NCBI RefSeq assembly: GCF_000284375.1
Contig: NC_017249.1
Location: 5,248,001 to 5,312,000, forward strand
Direction: 5' to 3'
Length of the DNA stretch: 64,000 nt
Origin: Bradyrhizobium japonicum USDA 6
Lineage (GTDB): Bacteria > Pseudomonadota > Alphaproteobacteria > Rhizobiales > Xanthobacteraceae
The number at the start of each line of letters is the position of its first letter. The first letter of the stretch is position 1. Shown here piece after piece: positions 1 to 7,815 of the stretch. The position numbers were made by a program, and so were the translations under genes. The notes beneath the pieces were generated by a model. It made no database searches. It was not told the DNA's origin and saw nothing but the letters and a program-made list of their open reading frames with translations.

Positions 1-354
1 CAGATCAAGGCGCCGATCTTCCTCGCCTTCGGTGACAAGGAGCCGTTCATCCCGACGCCCGCTTTCAACGGGCTGACCGATCTCGGACGCGACGTCATCA
101 CGCCGTTCATGACGCGCATGACCAATGCGGGCAACCGGCCGATTCTGAAACTCTATCCGGAGACCGGGCACTTCATCCACACCGACAATCCGGTGGAATA
201 TTCTGCCGATGTCGTGGACTTCGTCACGAAGGGAACGGTCGACACCTCATCGCCCCTCGGCACAGATCGCATGATCAAGGGTTCCGTGGTATCCGCCCTG
301 CCAGTGGCGCCGACACCTCCCGGTGCGGCACCAACCGCCGGTCTCAACAAATAG
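1..354 (+). CDS. Alpha/beta hydrolase, C-terminal part (cut by window edge)
   Basis: The reading frame is open from base 1 to the TAG at 352-354, so the start lies outside the window. The visible 117 residues fit the end of an alpha/beta hydrolase: a strand followed by GDKEPFIP, where the acidic residue sits, then YPETGHFIHTDNP, which supplies the catalytic histidine (GHF). A proline/alanine-rich tail follows the fold. The substrate cannot be told. It lies 9 bp upstream of a second alpha/beta hydrolase on the same strand, so the two are probably co-transcribed with the phasin gene downstream. Confidence 0.75.
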   Translation, partial: QIKAPIFLAFGDKEPFIPTPAFNGLTDLGRDVITPFMTRMTNAGNRPILKLYPETGHFIHTDNPVEYSADVVDFVTKGTVDTSSPLGTDRMIKGSVVSALPVAPTPPGAAPTAGLNK

Positions 355-363
355 GATCGGTCT

Positions 364-1227
364 ATGCCACGGGTGCAGGCGGGTGAAATCGAGCTTGGCT
401 GGCGGGAGTGGGGCCGAGGCGAAGTGACCGTCGTCTTCATCCATGGCAATCTCGCCAGCAAGGACTGGATCGAGCTGGCTGCGCCCTTGTTTCCAACGGG
501 CCTGCGCGTCATCGCGATCGACTGGCGCGGCTGCGGGGACAGCGACCGGCCGAAGCCCGTAGCCGATTATTCGAACTACTCCATGCAGCAGCATGCCGAG
601 GACATGCTGGCGGCACTCGATATCCTCGACATCGGCTATTGCCATCTCGCGACGCATTCGACCGGCGGCATCATCGCCGCCCGCATGCTCTTGATGCAGC
701 CGCAGCGTTTCGGGCGCGTGTTCGCACTCGATCCGGTGACGCCGCTCGGCATGGCTTTCAATGCCGACCAGATCGGCCTGTTTCGGGCGATGATGGCGAG
801 CAAGGACCTGACACGAGCGATCATGGCGACCGCGGCGTCCTCGCTGTTCGAGCCCGAGAGCATGGCGCCAAACGCCGTGCCTCGATTTCGGGAGGGATTG
901 AAGGATATCCAGGTGTTGTTCGACCGCATCATCGAGCAGACCTTTGGCGTCTCCGAGGGCATCTGGATCGGAACGCCGGTCAACCTCACGAAGGAAAGAG
1001 AGAGGAGAGAGCTCGAGCGCCGCATGCCGGAAATGAGGCATCCGCATCTGGTGCTATGGGGCGAATGGGACGGCTGGATTCCGCCAACCGATCTTCGCGC
1101 CATGGCCCAGGCGATGCCAGATTGCCGTCTCGTGATTGTGCCTCGCATCGGGCACTCGATGAATCTCGAAGTACCGGCACTCTACGCCGGCTATTTCGGC
1201 GCCTGGTTCGGAGGACTTACCGAATAG
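364..1227 (+). CDS. Alpha/beta hydrolase
   Basis: A 287-residue alpha/beta-fold hydrolase of usual family length. Visible landmarks are the oxyanion segment VFIHGN near residue 20, the strand ending DWRGCGDSDRPK, a nucleophile-elbow region LATHSTGG (Ser in H-S-T-G-G) near residue 97, an acidic residue in LWGEWDGW near residue 235, and RIGHSMNLE with the catalytic His near residue 262. No signal peptide is seen, so it is probably cytoplasmic. The ATG follows 9 bp after the upstream hydrolase stop. A phasin follows 27 bp downstream, which hints at polyhydroxyalkanoate or ester metabolism, but the substrate is unknown. Confidence 0.8.
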   Translation: MPRVQAGEIELGWREWGRGEVTVVFIHGNLASKDWIELAAPLFPTGLRVIAIDWRGCGDSDRPKPVADYSNYSMQQHAEDMLAALDILDIGYCHLATHSTGGIIAARMLLMQPQRFGRVFALDPVTPLGMAFNADQIGLFRAMMASKDLTRAIMATAASSLFEPESMAPNAVPRFREGLKDIQVLFDRIIEQTFGVSEGIWIGTPVNLTKERERRELERRMPEMRHPHLVLWGEWDGWIPPTDLRAMAQAMPDCRLVIVPRIGHSMNLEVPALYAGYFGAWFGGLTE

Positions 1228-1254
1228 CCGCTAACGCCTGAAGGGAGAGACGTC

Positions 1255-1605
1255 ATGGCAGAGACCAATCTATCCGCAGATAACGTCCGTGCGGCGCTAA
1301 GCGAGGCACTTGGCCGCCTGCGCAAGGCCAACGCCGACTATTTCGAGATGTTGGAGAAGGGGATCAGTTCGTCGCCTCTGCCGATCGCGAACCAGGCGAA
1401 GGAGTTTTGCAGTTTCATGCAGCGTAATGTCACAGCGACCCTGGACCTCAGCGACAAGCTGATCCATGCCAAGGATGTCCAGGACGCGCTCAAGCTTCAG
1501 GCCGATTTCTTCCAGGAGCAGATGCGGGCCCTGACCGACCAGACCAAGACCATGGGTGAGGCGGCGATGAAGGCGGCCGGTGGCATGTTCAGTCCGAAGA
1601 GCTGA
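1255..1605 (+). CDS. Phasin family protein
   Basis: A 116-residue helical protein with the features of the phasin_2 family: a long amphipathic helix, the FCSFMQRNVTATLDLSDKL region, then AKDVQDALKLQADFFQEQM, which is the family hallmark. Phasins coat polyhydroxyalkanoate granules in the cytoplasm and control their size. The ATG is preceded by a good GGGAGAG ribosome site. It follows two alpha/beta hydrolases on the same strand with short spacing, consistent with a small operon. Assignment to the family is firm; which polymer or partner it serves is inference. Confidence 0.85.
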   Translation: MAETNLSADNVRAALSEALGRLRKANADYFEMLEKGISSSPLPIANQAKEFCSFMQRNVTATLDLSDKLIHAKDVQDALKLQADFFQEQMRALTDQTKTMGEAAMKAAGGMFSPKS

Positions 1606-1654
1606 GACTGCAACCACAGTACTGACAGACGCGGTAGCGTCAGAAAGGTCTGGT

Positions 1655-1831
1655 ATGGCCGAGACCAACAAGCTTTCTGTCGAAAAGGCACTCCAGAAGT
1701 TGCTTCGCGACGAACCTTTGGAAACGGCGAGCGAGCAGCGAGACGAAAAAGCCGAGGCGCTCAGGGAGGAGATCAAGCGCATGCGCGCGCAGAGATCGCG
1801 TCTTGAGCGATCACCCGGCAAGGGCAAGTGA
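1655..1831 (+). CDS. Small charged helical protein (58 aa)
   Basis: The frame runs from ATG 1655 to TGA 1829-1831. The protein begins MAETNKLSVEKALQKL and ends in a Lys/Arg/Glu-rich helix containing REEIKRMRAQRSRLER. An in-frame ATG exists at 1580, inside the phasin gene, but 1655 is more likely because it starts just where helical protein-like sequence begins. Similar short proteins occur in Bradyrhizobium as far as I recall; no function is known. It lies 49 bp after the phasin stop on the same strand and may share its transcript. Confidence 0.55.
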   Translation: MAETNKLSVEKALQKLLRDEPLETASEQRDEKAEALREEIKRMRAQRSRLERSPGKGK

Positions 1832-2006
1832 GATCCGGTATCATCGAATGATGCCCCGGTTTTTCGTCGGCATGCTGGCCCGTGTCGCCAACAGCTGGTC
1901 GGTGGCCGTGCTGTTCGAGGTTCTGCCCACGGCGCTCGACCATCTGGCCGATTTCGAAGCGCCCGGCTTCACATGCCCGTAAGCCGAAGAACGGAGCGGG
2001 CGCAGC

Positions 2007-2696
2007 ATGCGTGATATCGCCACATCGGGGCTCGTTGCCGATTTCCTGTTCGGCTTCGGCGCGCTGTTCGCGATCATCAACCCCTACGGACTGGCCTTCA
2101 TCTTCCTCGACAAGACCAGAGGTCTTTCTGAAGACGAGCGCGCGAACCTTGCGCTGCGGGTTGCCGGATATGCCTTCGTGGTCCTGCTGGTGTCGCTGTT
2201 TCTGGGCAGCCAGATCCTCAACTTCTTCGGCGTGACAATCCCGGCGCTTCGGATTGCCGGCGGCCTCGTAGTCGCTGCGACAGGATGGTCCATGCTCCAC
2301 GCGCCCTCGGGCCCGGCCGGACCTCACGAGGTCTCGTCCCCAGATCATGTGACCATGAAGCGCATGGCCTTCTTTCCCCTCACAATTCCGCTGACGACCG
2401 GGCCGGGAACGATCGCGACAGCCATCGCGATCGGGATTAGCCGGACCGGCAGCCTCGATGCGATGTTCCAGTCATCGATCGTTTCGCTTCTGGTGGCGTT
2501 CGCCGTGACTGCCGCGATCTATCACGCCTACCGGAAATCGAGCGCAATGGCGCGCCTGTTCGGCGAGGAGGGCACCAGCGTGGTGACGAAACTGTCAGCT
2601 TTCCTGCTGCTCTGCATCGGCGTGCAGATCATCCTCACCGGCGTTTCCGAGGTCATGCGGTCCATATTGGACAGTGCTCCGCGCGCTATCCAGTAG
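2007..2696 (+). CDS. MarC family integral membrane protein
   Basis: 229 residues with six hydrophobic segments, the usual size and topology of MarC/UPF0056 proteins of the inner membrane. Diagnostic segments are the first helix FGALFAIINPYG (the N-P-x-G signature), the central MAFFPLTIPLTTGPGTIATAI, and a C-terminal helix LLLCIGVQIILTGV. The ATG is preceded by GGAG about ten bases upstream. MarC was once linked to multiple antibiotic resistance, but the molecular function is not established. It stands alone; no neighbouring gene suggests a role. Confidence 0.85.
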   Translation: MRDIATSGLVADFLFGFGALFAIINPYGLAFIFLDKTRGLSEDERANLALRVAGYAFVVLLVSLFLGSQILNFFGVTIPALRIAGGLVVAATGWSMLHAPSGPAGPHEVSSPDHVTMKRMAFFPLTIPLTTGPGTIATAIAIGISRTGSLDAMFQSSIVSLLVAFAVTAAIYHAYRKSSAMARLFGEEGTSVVTKLSAFLLLCIGVQIILTGVSEVMRSILDSAPRAIQ

Positions 2697-3323
2697 GTAG
2701 AAGCGCGCCGACCGCAACACCAATCGGCCAATGCGACTCCGATGTTGTTCGGTGGTGATCAGGTAGAGTCCGTCTCCATCGGCGTTTGGCGCTCAAAATC
2801 ATGTTTCGCTATCCCCAAGTTTAGACGATCATGAGCAATCATGAGGAAACAGGCGCAAAGAGCAGTGGTGAACTCGGAAAGGTGAATGACTAGCGTGGCG
2901 ATTAACCAGCGAGGTCGCCAGCAGAGTACGCGCAGGACTAAGCTAGGGCGCTCATAAACGTCGGCTTCCGGTTATGAAGCGGAAGCTGCCAGTTCGGTCG
3001 ATGATCGGCAGCTTATGACCCGGACCGACCACCCGTTCGCCGCGCAGGCGTTGGGCTTAGGCTCGACCGGTGCTCGCGCTAGTTTGAAGGACGTCGTGTT
3101 GCCAGACAGGGCGGTCGTCCCCATCGTATAGTGATCAGAAACCGCCAGCCACGAAAAGACCAGACTACTGGCGATTACCCCGCTTGCGCCGCCTGCTTGG
3201 GCGGAAGGGCGCGGGTTGAACGCGTGCCAGGGCGAGCCCCTGGTACGGTATGGTAATCATCCCTCGATCATGGCCGATGAGTGCCGGTCATGCCAGTCCC
3301 GTGGATTATCGAAGAGCTGATCT
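2697..3323. other. Intergenic stretch without recognised genes
   Basis: About 630 bp between the MarC gene and the small secreted protein gene. I see no convincing coding frame, tRNA or insertion sequence. One decamer, GGCGGAAGGG near 3200, resembles part of the att core but is too short to count as an attachment site. Confidence 0.5.
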
Positions 3324-3590
3324 ATGGCCAAAAGCATTCTCGTCATCGTTGCTATTCTCGCAATTTCTACTTCTGGCGCTTTGGCCGCACAGAGGATCCA
3401 TCATGGCCGCGCGTCGCCTGCGCCGGCGCCGAGCGAGTGGTCGAGGGGGCCGAGCCCATATGCTGTGGGCCCAGGTAGTTCCAACGTCCGCGACCTGTAC
3501 ATCAAGAACCTGCGCGACTCCGGGTATAATCCGGAGAACAACTTCAACAGGTTCGGGAACGTGCAGGCAGTACCTTATGGGGGCGGCTAA
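3324..3590 (+). CDS. Small secreted protein of unknown function (88 aa)
   Basis: The protein starts MAKSILVIVAILAISTSG and has a clear Sec signal peptide, probably cleaved after the ALA near residue 21. The mature part is about 65 residues, Pro/Ser/Arg-rich, and ends DLYIKNLRDSGYNPENNFN...YGGG. This C-terminal pattern is common in short exported Bradyrhizobium proteins of unknown role. It is the last host gene before the mobile element, whose left attachment core begins 82 bp downstream, so it is outside the island. Confidence 0.7.
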   Translation: MAKSILVIVAILAISTSGALAAQRIHHGRASPAPAPSEWSRGPSPYAVGPGSSNVRDLYIKNLRDSGYNPENNFNRFGNVQAVPYGGG

Positions 3591-3672
3591 ACCTCGAATC
3601 CCCTTAACCCGGTACCGGCGCGGCTGCCGTCGGTAAGCCGCCAAAGGGCTTTTCGAGTTCGTGCGCGATGTA

Positions 3673-3687
3673 CTGGCGGAAGGGGTG
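3673..3687 (+). repeat. Left attachment core (att)
   Basis: CTGGCGGAAGGGGTG, identical to 21566-21580. It corresponds to the CCA, discriminator base and acceptor-stem 3' end of tRNA-Ser read on the minus strand. It lies 143 bp before the integrase start, as expected for an att site next to int. Confidence 0.75.
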
Positions 3688-3767
3688 TCCGCCAAAGCAG
3701 TGTTTTTGCTGTCCATGGCGACAACCGCAAATCTCAAGAACCCTTGTTTTCCTAGCCTTTCCGCTTA

Positions 3768-3799
3768 GGTTGCCAACACGGTCATCCGTGCTGGCAACC
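3768..3799. repeat. Inverted repeat upstream of integrase
   Basis: Two 14-base arms (GGTTGCCAACACGG and CCGTGCTGGCAACC) separated by TCAT, pairing at 13 of 14 positions. It sits between the att core and the integrase start. It could be an integrase-promoter operator, a terminator against read-through from the host side, or a structural part of attP. There is no T-run after it. Confidence 0.5.
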
Positions 3800-3806
3800 A
3801 CCCACA

Positions 3807-3825
3807 TTAGGAAAGAGATTAGGAA
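3807..3825 (+). repeat. Probable integrase arm-type repeat, left copy
   Basis: TTAGGAAAGAGATTAGGAA contains two TTAGGAA units. A 17/19 match on the same strand lies at 21492-21510 near the right att core. In the excised circle the two would flank the joined core, as arm-type sites do. The second TTAGGAA also serves as ribosome site for the integrase ATG at 3831. Confidence 0.5.
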
Positions 3826-3830
3826 CGGCC

Positions 3831-5000
3831 ATGGCGCGAAATCGGCTCACCACCACGCAATGCAATGCGCGCCGCAAGGCCGGAAAGCTGGCGGATGGCG
3901 ACGGCCTGTACCTTCAAACCAGCCCGAACGGTAACAAGTCGTTCGTGTTCGTTTTCATCCGCAGTGGTCGCCGCCGCGAGATGGGGCTGGGGCCGTTCGG
4001 CACGGGCACAGGGCAGGTTTCTCTCGCTGCTGCGCGTGACAAGGCCGACGAGGTTCGGGCAATCCTCGGGCGCGGTGGCGATCCGTTTACAGAGTTATCG
4101 TCGCGCCGCGCGACCAGCCGGAGCTTCGGCGCGTATGCCGACGAATGGGTTGCGGGGATGGAGGAGGGCTGGCGCAATGAGAAGCATCGCGCGCAGTGGA
4201 AATCGACGTTAGGAACGACCTATTGCGCGACCCTTCGCAAGCGGCCCATCGGCGAAGTCACAACCGACGATGTGATCAAGGTGCTGAAGCCTATCTGGCG
4301 CACCAAGGCTGAAACGGCCCGCCGCATCCGTGGCCGGATTGAACGGGTTCTAGACGCCGCTAGGGCGGCCGGTGAGCGCTCCGGTGAAAACCCCGCCCGA
4401 TGGCGCGGGCACCTGTCAGAGCTACTGTCCAAGCCCGAGAAGTTGCAGCGCGGCCATCACAAGGCCATGCCGCACACGGACGTGCCCGCGTTCATGACGC
4501 GGTTGCGGGCGATGAACGGGATTGCCGCGCTCTCCGTCGAATTCACGATTCTGACTGCTGCCAGGTCGGGGGAATCCCGTGGGGCAACGTGGTCCGAGAT
4601 TAAGGACGATCTATGGGTAGTGCCTCCCGAGCGGATGAAGGGCGGGCGCGAGCATAGGGTACCGCTCGTACCGAGGGCGCTAGAGATCTTGGAGCAGATG
4701 AAGAAACTGCGGACCTCAAACATCATCTTCCCTGGCTTCCGCGATGACAGGCCGCTATCGGATATGTCCCTGTCGGCGGTGCTGCGGCGGCTGAAGGTGG
4801 ATGCGACGGTGCACGGCTTCCGATCCAGTTTCCGCGATTGGGCGGGAGACGCCACCGACTTTCCGAGAGAACTGGCGGAGGCGGCCCTGGCGCATCTGGT
4901 CGGCGATGAGACGGAACGCGCCTATCGGCGGGGCGACGCCCTCAAGCGGAGGCGGGAGCTCATGGAGGCTTGGGCGGAATATCTCGGGCGGCAAAAATAA
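3831..5000 (+). CDS. int: P4-type tyrosine recombinase (integrase)
   Basis: 389 residues, the normal length for P4-like integrases. The N-terminal DUF4102/arm-binding domain is visible (KLADGDGLYLQ near residue 17, GLGPFG near 54). A SAM-like core-binding domain follows (residues 95-190). The catalytic domain shows Arg in TAARSGESRGATW, the H-x-x-R box VHGFRSSFRDWAGD, a later His in AALAHLVGDETERAYRRGD, and the nucleophile Tyr in that same segment (ERAYRR). The enzyme should cut and rejoin the tRNA-Ser att core. AGGA ends six bases before the ATG. It lies beside the left core, not beside the intact tRNA, the less common orientation for tRNA-directed elements. Confidence 0.95.
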   Translation: MARNRLTTTQCNARRKAGKLADGDGLYLQTSPNGNKSFVFVFIRSGRRREMGLGPFGTGTGQVSLAAARDKADEVRAILGRGGDPFTELSSRRATSRSFGAYADEWVAGMEEGWRNEKHRAQWKSTLGTTYCATLRKRPIGEVTTDDVIKVLKPIWRTKAETARRIRGRIERVLDAARAAGERSGENPARWRGHLSELLSKPEKLQRGHHKAMPHTDVPAFMTRLRAMNGIAALSVEFTILTAARSGESRGATWSEIKDDLWVVPPERMKGGREHRVPLVPRALEILEQMKKLRTSNIIFPGFRDDRPLSDMSLSAVLRRLKVDATVHGFRSSFRDWAGDATDFPRELAEAALAHLVGDETERAYRRGDALKRRRELMEAWAEYLGRQK

Positions 5001-5024
5001 TTTCACGAGATGCTACGGTTTGAG

Positions 5025-5051
5025 TTGACGTTTTGGGCAAAATGGCATTTT
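5025..5051 (+). promoter_or_regulatory. Possible promoter with palindromic operator upstream of alpA
   Basis: A TTGACG hexamer (5025-5030) is followed at 5039-5051 by the perfect palindrome AAAATGGCATTTT, which would overlap the spacer and -10 area. A regulator bound there could shut off rightward transcription. No clear -10 hexamer is visible, so this is tentative. Confidence 0.3.
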
Positions 5052-5171
5052 CTGGTTGATGCCTAAGCCGCGTGCGCCTTGCACCTTGTAGCGGCAACCC
5101 GGACTGGCCCCTTCGCCGGCGGGCATCGGTTGATTGGCTGACAACAGCCTCATACCACAAAACCACACACC

Positions 5172-5414
5172 ATGCACACTCCAAATCCGCCCGCCGGCGA
5201 GCCTATGCTCGTCAGCATGAAAACTGCGTGCACGCTCACATCATTGAGCCGCACGATGATCAATCGCTACCGCGCGGAGGGCCGCTTTCCTGCGGCCGTC
5301 CCGCTCGGGGACAAACGTATCGCCTTCGTTAAAGCGGAGGTCAGTGAATGGATCGCCTCGCGCATCGCTGCGCGTGCGGCGAACGATAACACCAGTAGGG
5401 CGGTGGCGGCGTGA
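5172..5414 (+). CDS. AlpA-family transcriptional regulator / excisionase-like
   Basis: 80 residues with a MerR-like winged helix-turn-helix: LTSLSRTMINRYRAEGRFPAAVPLGDKRIAFVKAEVSEWI, the standard AlpA pattern (sharp turn, then R..G.FP..V.LG...F....V..WI). AlpA proteins activate integrase transcription in P4-like elements and act as master activators in Gram-negative phage satellites. The start is uncertain: ATG 5172 gives 80 residues, while ATG 5205 or 5217 would still keep the domain. It is followed by an overlapping gene at 5411. Position just after int fits the satellite plan. Confidence 0.8.
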   Translation: MHTPNPPAGEPMLVSMKTACTLTSLSRTMINRYRAEGRFPAAVPLGDKRIAFVKAEVSEWIASRIAARAANDNTSRAVAA

Positions 5415-5677
5415 TGGTGGCCAGGCAGTATGAAGAGGTCGCTGTGCCCCTGTCGTGGTTTCTTCGTAATCCCGAGTTTCGACTTGGGTTCGCAGACGCT
5501 CGATCCCGCCGGCCGCCGCGTTTTGATCTGTTTGCCACCAATGCATACGAAGTTGGTCGGCTCTTCGCCATCGTAGCGCCGCCCGATATGACGCCGCACC
5601 ATCGTACTGCTTCGCGCGAATTGCGGTGGGCATTTCTCAATGGTGACATTCCAGAGATGTTTCCCCATGAAGAATAA
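5411..5677 (+). CDS. Hypothetical protein (88 aa)
   Basis: Starts inside the last codons of the AlpA-like gene (GTGATGG overlap) and ends 11 bases into the DUF3102-like gene, so it is embedded in a coupled array. The sequence contains VPLSWFLRNPEFRLGFADARSRRPPRFD and an aromatic-rich second half. No domain is recognised. The phrase P-x-FRLGFADARSG resembles proteins of unknown function in alphaproteobacterial mobile elements. Coding is supported mainly by the tight packing and absence of other frames. Confidence 0.6.
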   Translation: MMVARQYEEVAVPLSWFLRNPEFRLGFADARSRRPPRFDLFATNAYEVGRLFAIVAPPDMTPHHRTASRELRWAFLNGDIPEMFPHEE

Positions 5678-6326
5678 TCTGGATTCAATCGTCGCAAAAA
5701 TCCGTGAGCGGCAAGGTTCGACCACTCTCGCAATCGTCGAAATCGGACAGCTACTCAGCGCTGCAGCAGACTCGCTACCGCATGGCGAGTTCATGCCCTG
5801 GATTGAGCGTGAATTTGATTTTTCGTACCGCACTGCAAAGCGATATCGAGACGTCGCGGAAATGGTGTCAAATTTGCCAGTCTGGCAAATTTGGGCCGGC
5901 CAACTGTCGAAGGCGGCACTGTACGCGATGCTGGACCAGCCGAACAATGTGCGAGCCGCGGTTGTCGAGACCACTAAAACGATGTTCGTTTCTGCGTTTG
6001 AAGTTGCGCGGATCGCAGAACGGTTGCGTGTTGAGGCGGGAACCCAGCCGCCCATTGCCGATGAAGCGGCGGAGAAGGCAGGCCCGGCTGTGGATGGACC
6101 ACTGGACGCCCAACGAACCGCAGCCTCTATCATTCGATCGATATTCAAACTCGCGACATCGGGCGTAGCGCCAAGCAATCTCGTCGGCGCGATCGAAGAG
6201 GGGGATCTAAATTTCGCAATTGAATTTCTGCGCGAAATAAAATCAGCGCGAGAAGAGAAACGTTCATCGATTCAAGCTGCGGCGGATAGGGCTGAGCGAC
6301 GATCTGTGGAACGATCTTTGCATTAA
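5667..6326 (+). CDS. DUF3102-like protein
   Basis: 219 residues from ATG 5667. The N-terminal half shows the DUF3102 pattern: AIVEIGQLLSAAADSLPHGEFMPWIEREFDFSYRTAKRYRDVAE, i.e. a helix, L.HG.F.PW.E.EF, then a helix-turn-helix-like segment. The C-terminal half is charged and helical. Proteins of this family occur in phages and plasmids and probably bind DNA; none is well characterised. The gene holds a perfect inverted repeat at 5869-5893. An in-frame ATG at 5640 exists, but it lies deeper in the upstream gene. Confidence 0.75.
   Translation: MKNNLDSIVAKIRERQGSTTLAIVEIGQLLSAAADSLPHGEFMPWIEREFDFSYRTAKRYRDVAEMVSNLPVWQIWAGQLSKAALYAMLDQPNNVRAAVVETTKTMFVSAFEVARIAERLRVEAGTQPPIADEAAEKAGPAVDGPLDAQRTAASIIRSIFKLATSGVAPSNLVGAIEEGDLNFAIEFLREIKSAREEKRSSIQAAADRAERRSVERSLH
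5869..5893. repeat. Perfect inverted repeat inside the DUF3102-like gene
   Basis: CAAATTTGCCA, three bases GTC, then TGGCAAATTTG: 11-bp perfect arms within codons for SNLPVWQIW. It is AT-rich compared with its surroundings. It could be a protein-binding site (parS- or operator-like) or an RNA hairpin; the sequence alone does not decide. Confidence 0.5.
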
Positions 6327-6485
6327 ACGCGCCCATCCGATTGTCGCCAAATCCCGGGCCCAATTCTTCTGCGGTGGCGATTGCACACTTCGCCTGTCCG
6401 ACCACCAAATATCTGCGGCTGGCCTTTAGCGACCCGCCCAAAAACTCGCACTAGCAATCAGTAACTTCAACTTCGGAGGTGGGTG

Positions 6486-6680
6486 ATGCAGGTTCAGATG
6501 AAATCTAGCGGCACGGCGAAATCCAAGGTGCCGGACGGCTGGATCGACGACGGCGCGAGAGCGATTGCGCGTCGCCAGGAGAAAGAGACCGACGCAATGC
6601 TGGAGCAGTTCGGCGAAGCGGGAGCGAAAGTTTACAATCTTGCCGCCTATCGTGTGGCGCGCATCGAGGGGTGGTTCTAG
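6486..6680 (+). CDS. Hypothetical protein (64 aa)
   Basis: A strong GGAGGTG ribosome site lies just before ATG 6486. The protein is polar and helical (GWIDDGARAIARRQEKETDAMLEQFGEAGAKVYNLAAYRVARIEGWF). No domain is recognised. It ends one base before the GTG start of the RepA-like ATPase, so the two are almost surely cotranscribed and coupled. A role as accessory replication factor is only a guess from position. Confidence 0.65.
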   Translation: MQVQMKSSGTAKSKVPDGWIDDGARAIARRQEKETDAMLEQFGEAGAKVYNLAAYRVARIEGWF

Positions 6681-6681
6681 G

Positions 6682-7815
6682 GTGAGCGCTAAACCGAAGA
6701 CCAATAATGGCGAGCAGACAGGTGGCCACGCCAACGATAACGACCCTGATAAGGCAGCCAAGTTCAAGAAGGACTTCACATTCACGCGCTACTGCGAGCT
6801 GGGCCAGACGACGAGGGCCAAGGCGTTCGTAATCGATGGCGTCATGGCTGCCGGCGAGTCATCGTACACTGTGGCAAAGCCGGACAGCGGCAAATCCGTC
6901 ATCAAGCTTGACATGGACTTCCATATCGCGGCCGGCCTGGATTGGCACGGCTATCGCGTGACGAAGGGCCTCGCTGTCAACTTCGCCTTTGAGAGGTACG
7001 ACCTACAACTTAGGCGCGGCATGGCGTTGCGCCAATATTATTCCGATGTTGAGCCGAACATCCCGCTGGTGATTGTTGGCGGGAAGTTTGATCTGCATGG
7101 CAACACGCTTTCCGTCAGACGCATGGTCGACCTCATCAACTATCTGCAGGACGACTATCAGACCGTGCTGCGAAGCGCGACGCTCGACACGCTCACGAAA
7201 TCCTTCGGCCGCGGGAAGCAGAACGTTGCCGAGGACATGAAAGCCTATTTCGATAGTGTTGCGTATCTACTCGAAAAGTTTCCGACAACTCACTGCACGA
7301 TTGTTCATCACGAAGGGCATGACACCGGCCGGGCTAAGGGCGCCATTGACCTCGACGGCCTGGTCGATGTCAGCCACAGGGTAGTTCGGAAGGGTGAACT
7401 CTTCCGGCTTGAGTGCGACGGCGCCAATGACGGTGGCGCGTCAGGAACATTACTCACTTACGGCATGAAATCGGTCGAAGTGACGGACGCTGATGGCAAT
7501 AAGTTCGCAGCGCCTATCGTGTTCAAGGCGGCTGATACGGAGAAGTTCGCTGCCTCGCTTAGCGAGAAAGCCACCGAGACCGTGAAGGCCAAGACCAAGA
7601 CCGAATTAATGGACATTCTGACCGAGCTATCAAATGGCGGAAATCCTGTCGGTGGCGGTGTGTGGCAGTCCAAATACCACGAGCGATATCCAGACCTGAA
7701 TGAGAACACGGTACAGTCGAGGTTCAAGCGAGCCGCCAAGGCGCTTGAGGAGGACGGCAGCGTCCAATCGTCTGGAGTCCCCAAGGTCTATGTTCCGGTG
7801 CAGGTGCAAGCTTAG
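6682..7815 (+). CDS. RepA-like AAA ATPase / helicase
   Basis: 377 residues from GTG 6682. The fold resembles the RepA-type hexameric helicases found in RSF1010-like plasmids and integrated elements (AAA_25): a Walker A variant AKPDSGKS near residues 64-72, a Walker B region SATLDTLTKSFGRG near 170, then THCTIVHHEGHDTGRAKGAIDLDGLVD, the family's sensor region (HH.G.D..RG..G...L.GAVD). The usual first Gly of the P-loop is replaced by Ala. The C-terminal 100 residues look like a small winged-helix tail. The motif cluster and primase gene follow directly, making a replication module. Confidence 0.85.
   Translation: MSAKPKTNNGEQTGGHANDNDPDKAAKFKKDFTFTRYCELGQTTRAKAFVIDGVMAAGESSYTVAKPDSGKSVIKLDMDFHIAAGLDWHGYRVTKGLAVNFAFERYDLQLRRGMALRQYYSDVEPNIPLVIVGGKFDLHGNTLSVRRMVDLINYLQDDYQTVLRSATLDTLTKSFGRGKQNVAEDMKAYFDSVAYLLEKFPTTHCTIVHHEGHDTGRAKGAIDLDGLVDVSHRVVRKGELFRLECDGANDGGASGTLLTYGMKSVEVTDADGNKFAAPIVFKAADTEKFAASLSEKATETVKAKTKTELMDILTELSNGGNPVGGGVWQSKYHERYPDLNENTVQSRFKRAAKALEEDGSVQSSGVPKVYVPVQVQA

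Noticed and set aside
1848..1982. A 44-codon frame between the small helical protein and MarC
   Set aside because: No ribosome site or family; too short to support, though MPRFFVGMLARVANSW is mildly protein-like.
3196..3205. GGCGGAAGGG as a possible left att site
   Set aside because: Only ten bases match the tRNA end, against 15 at 3673-3687 next to the integrase.
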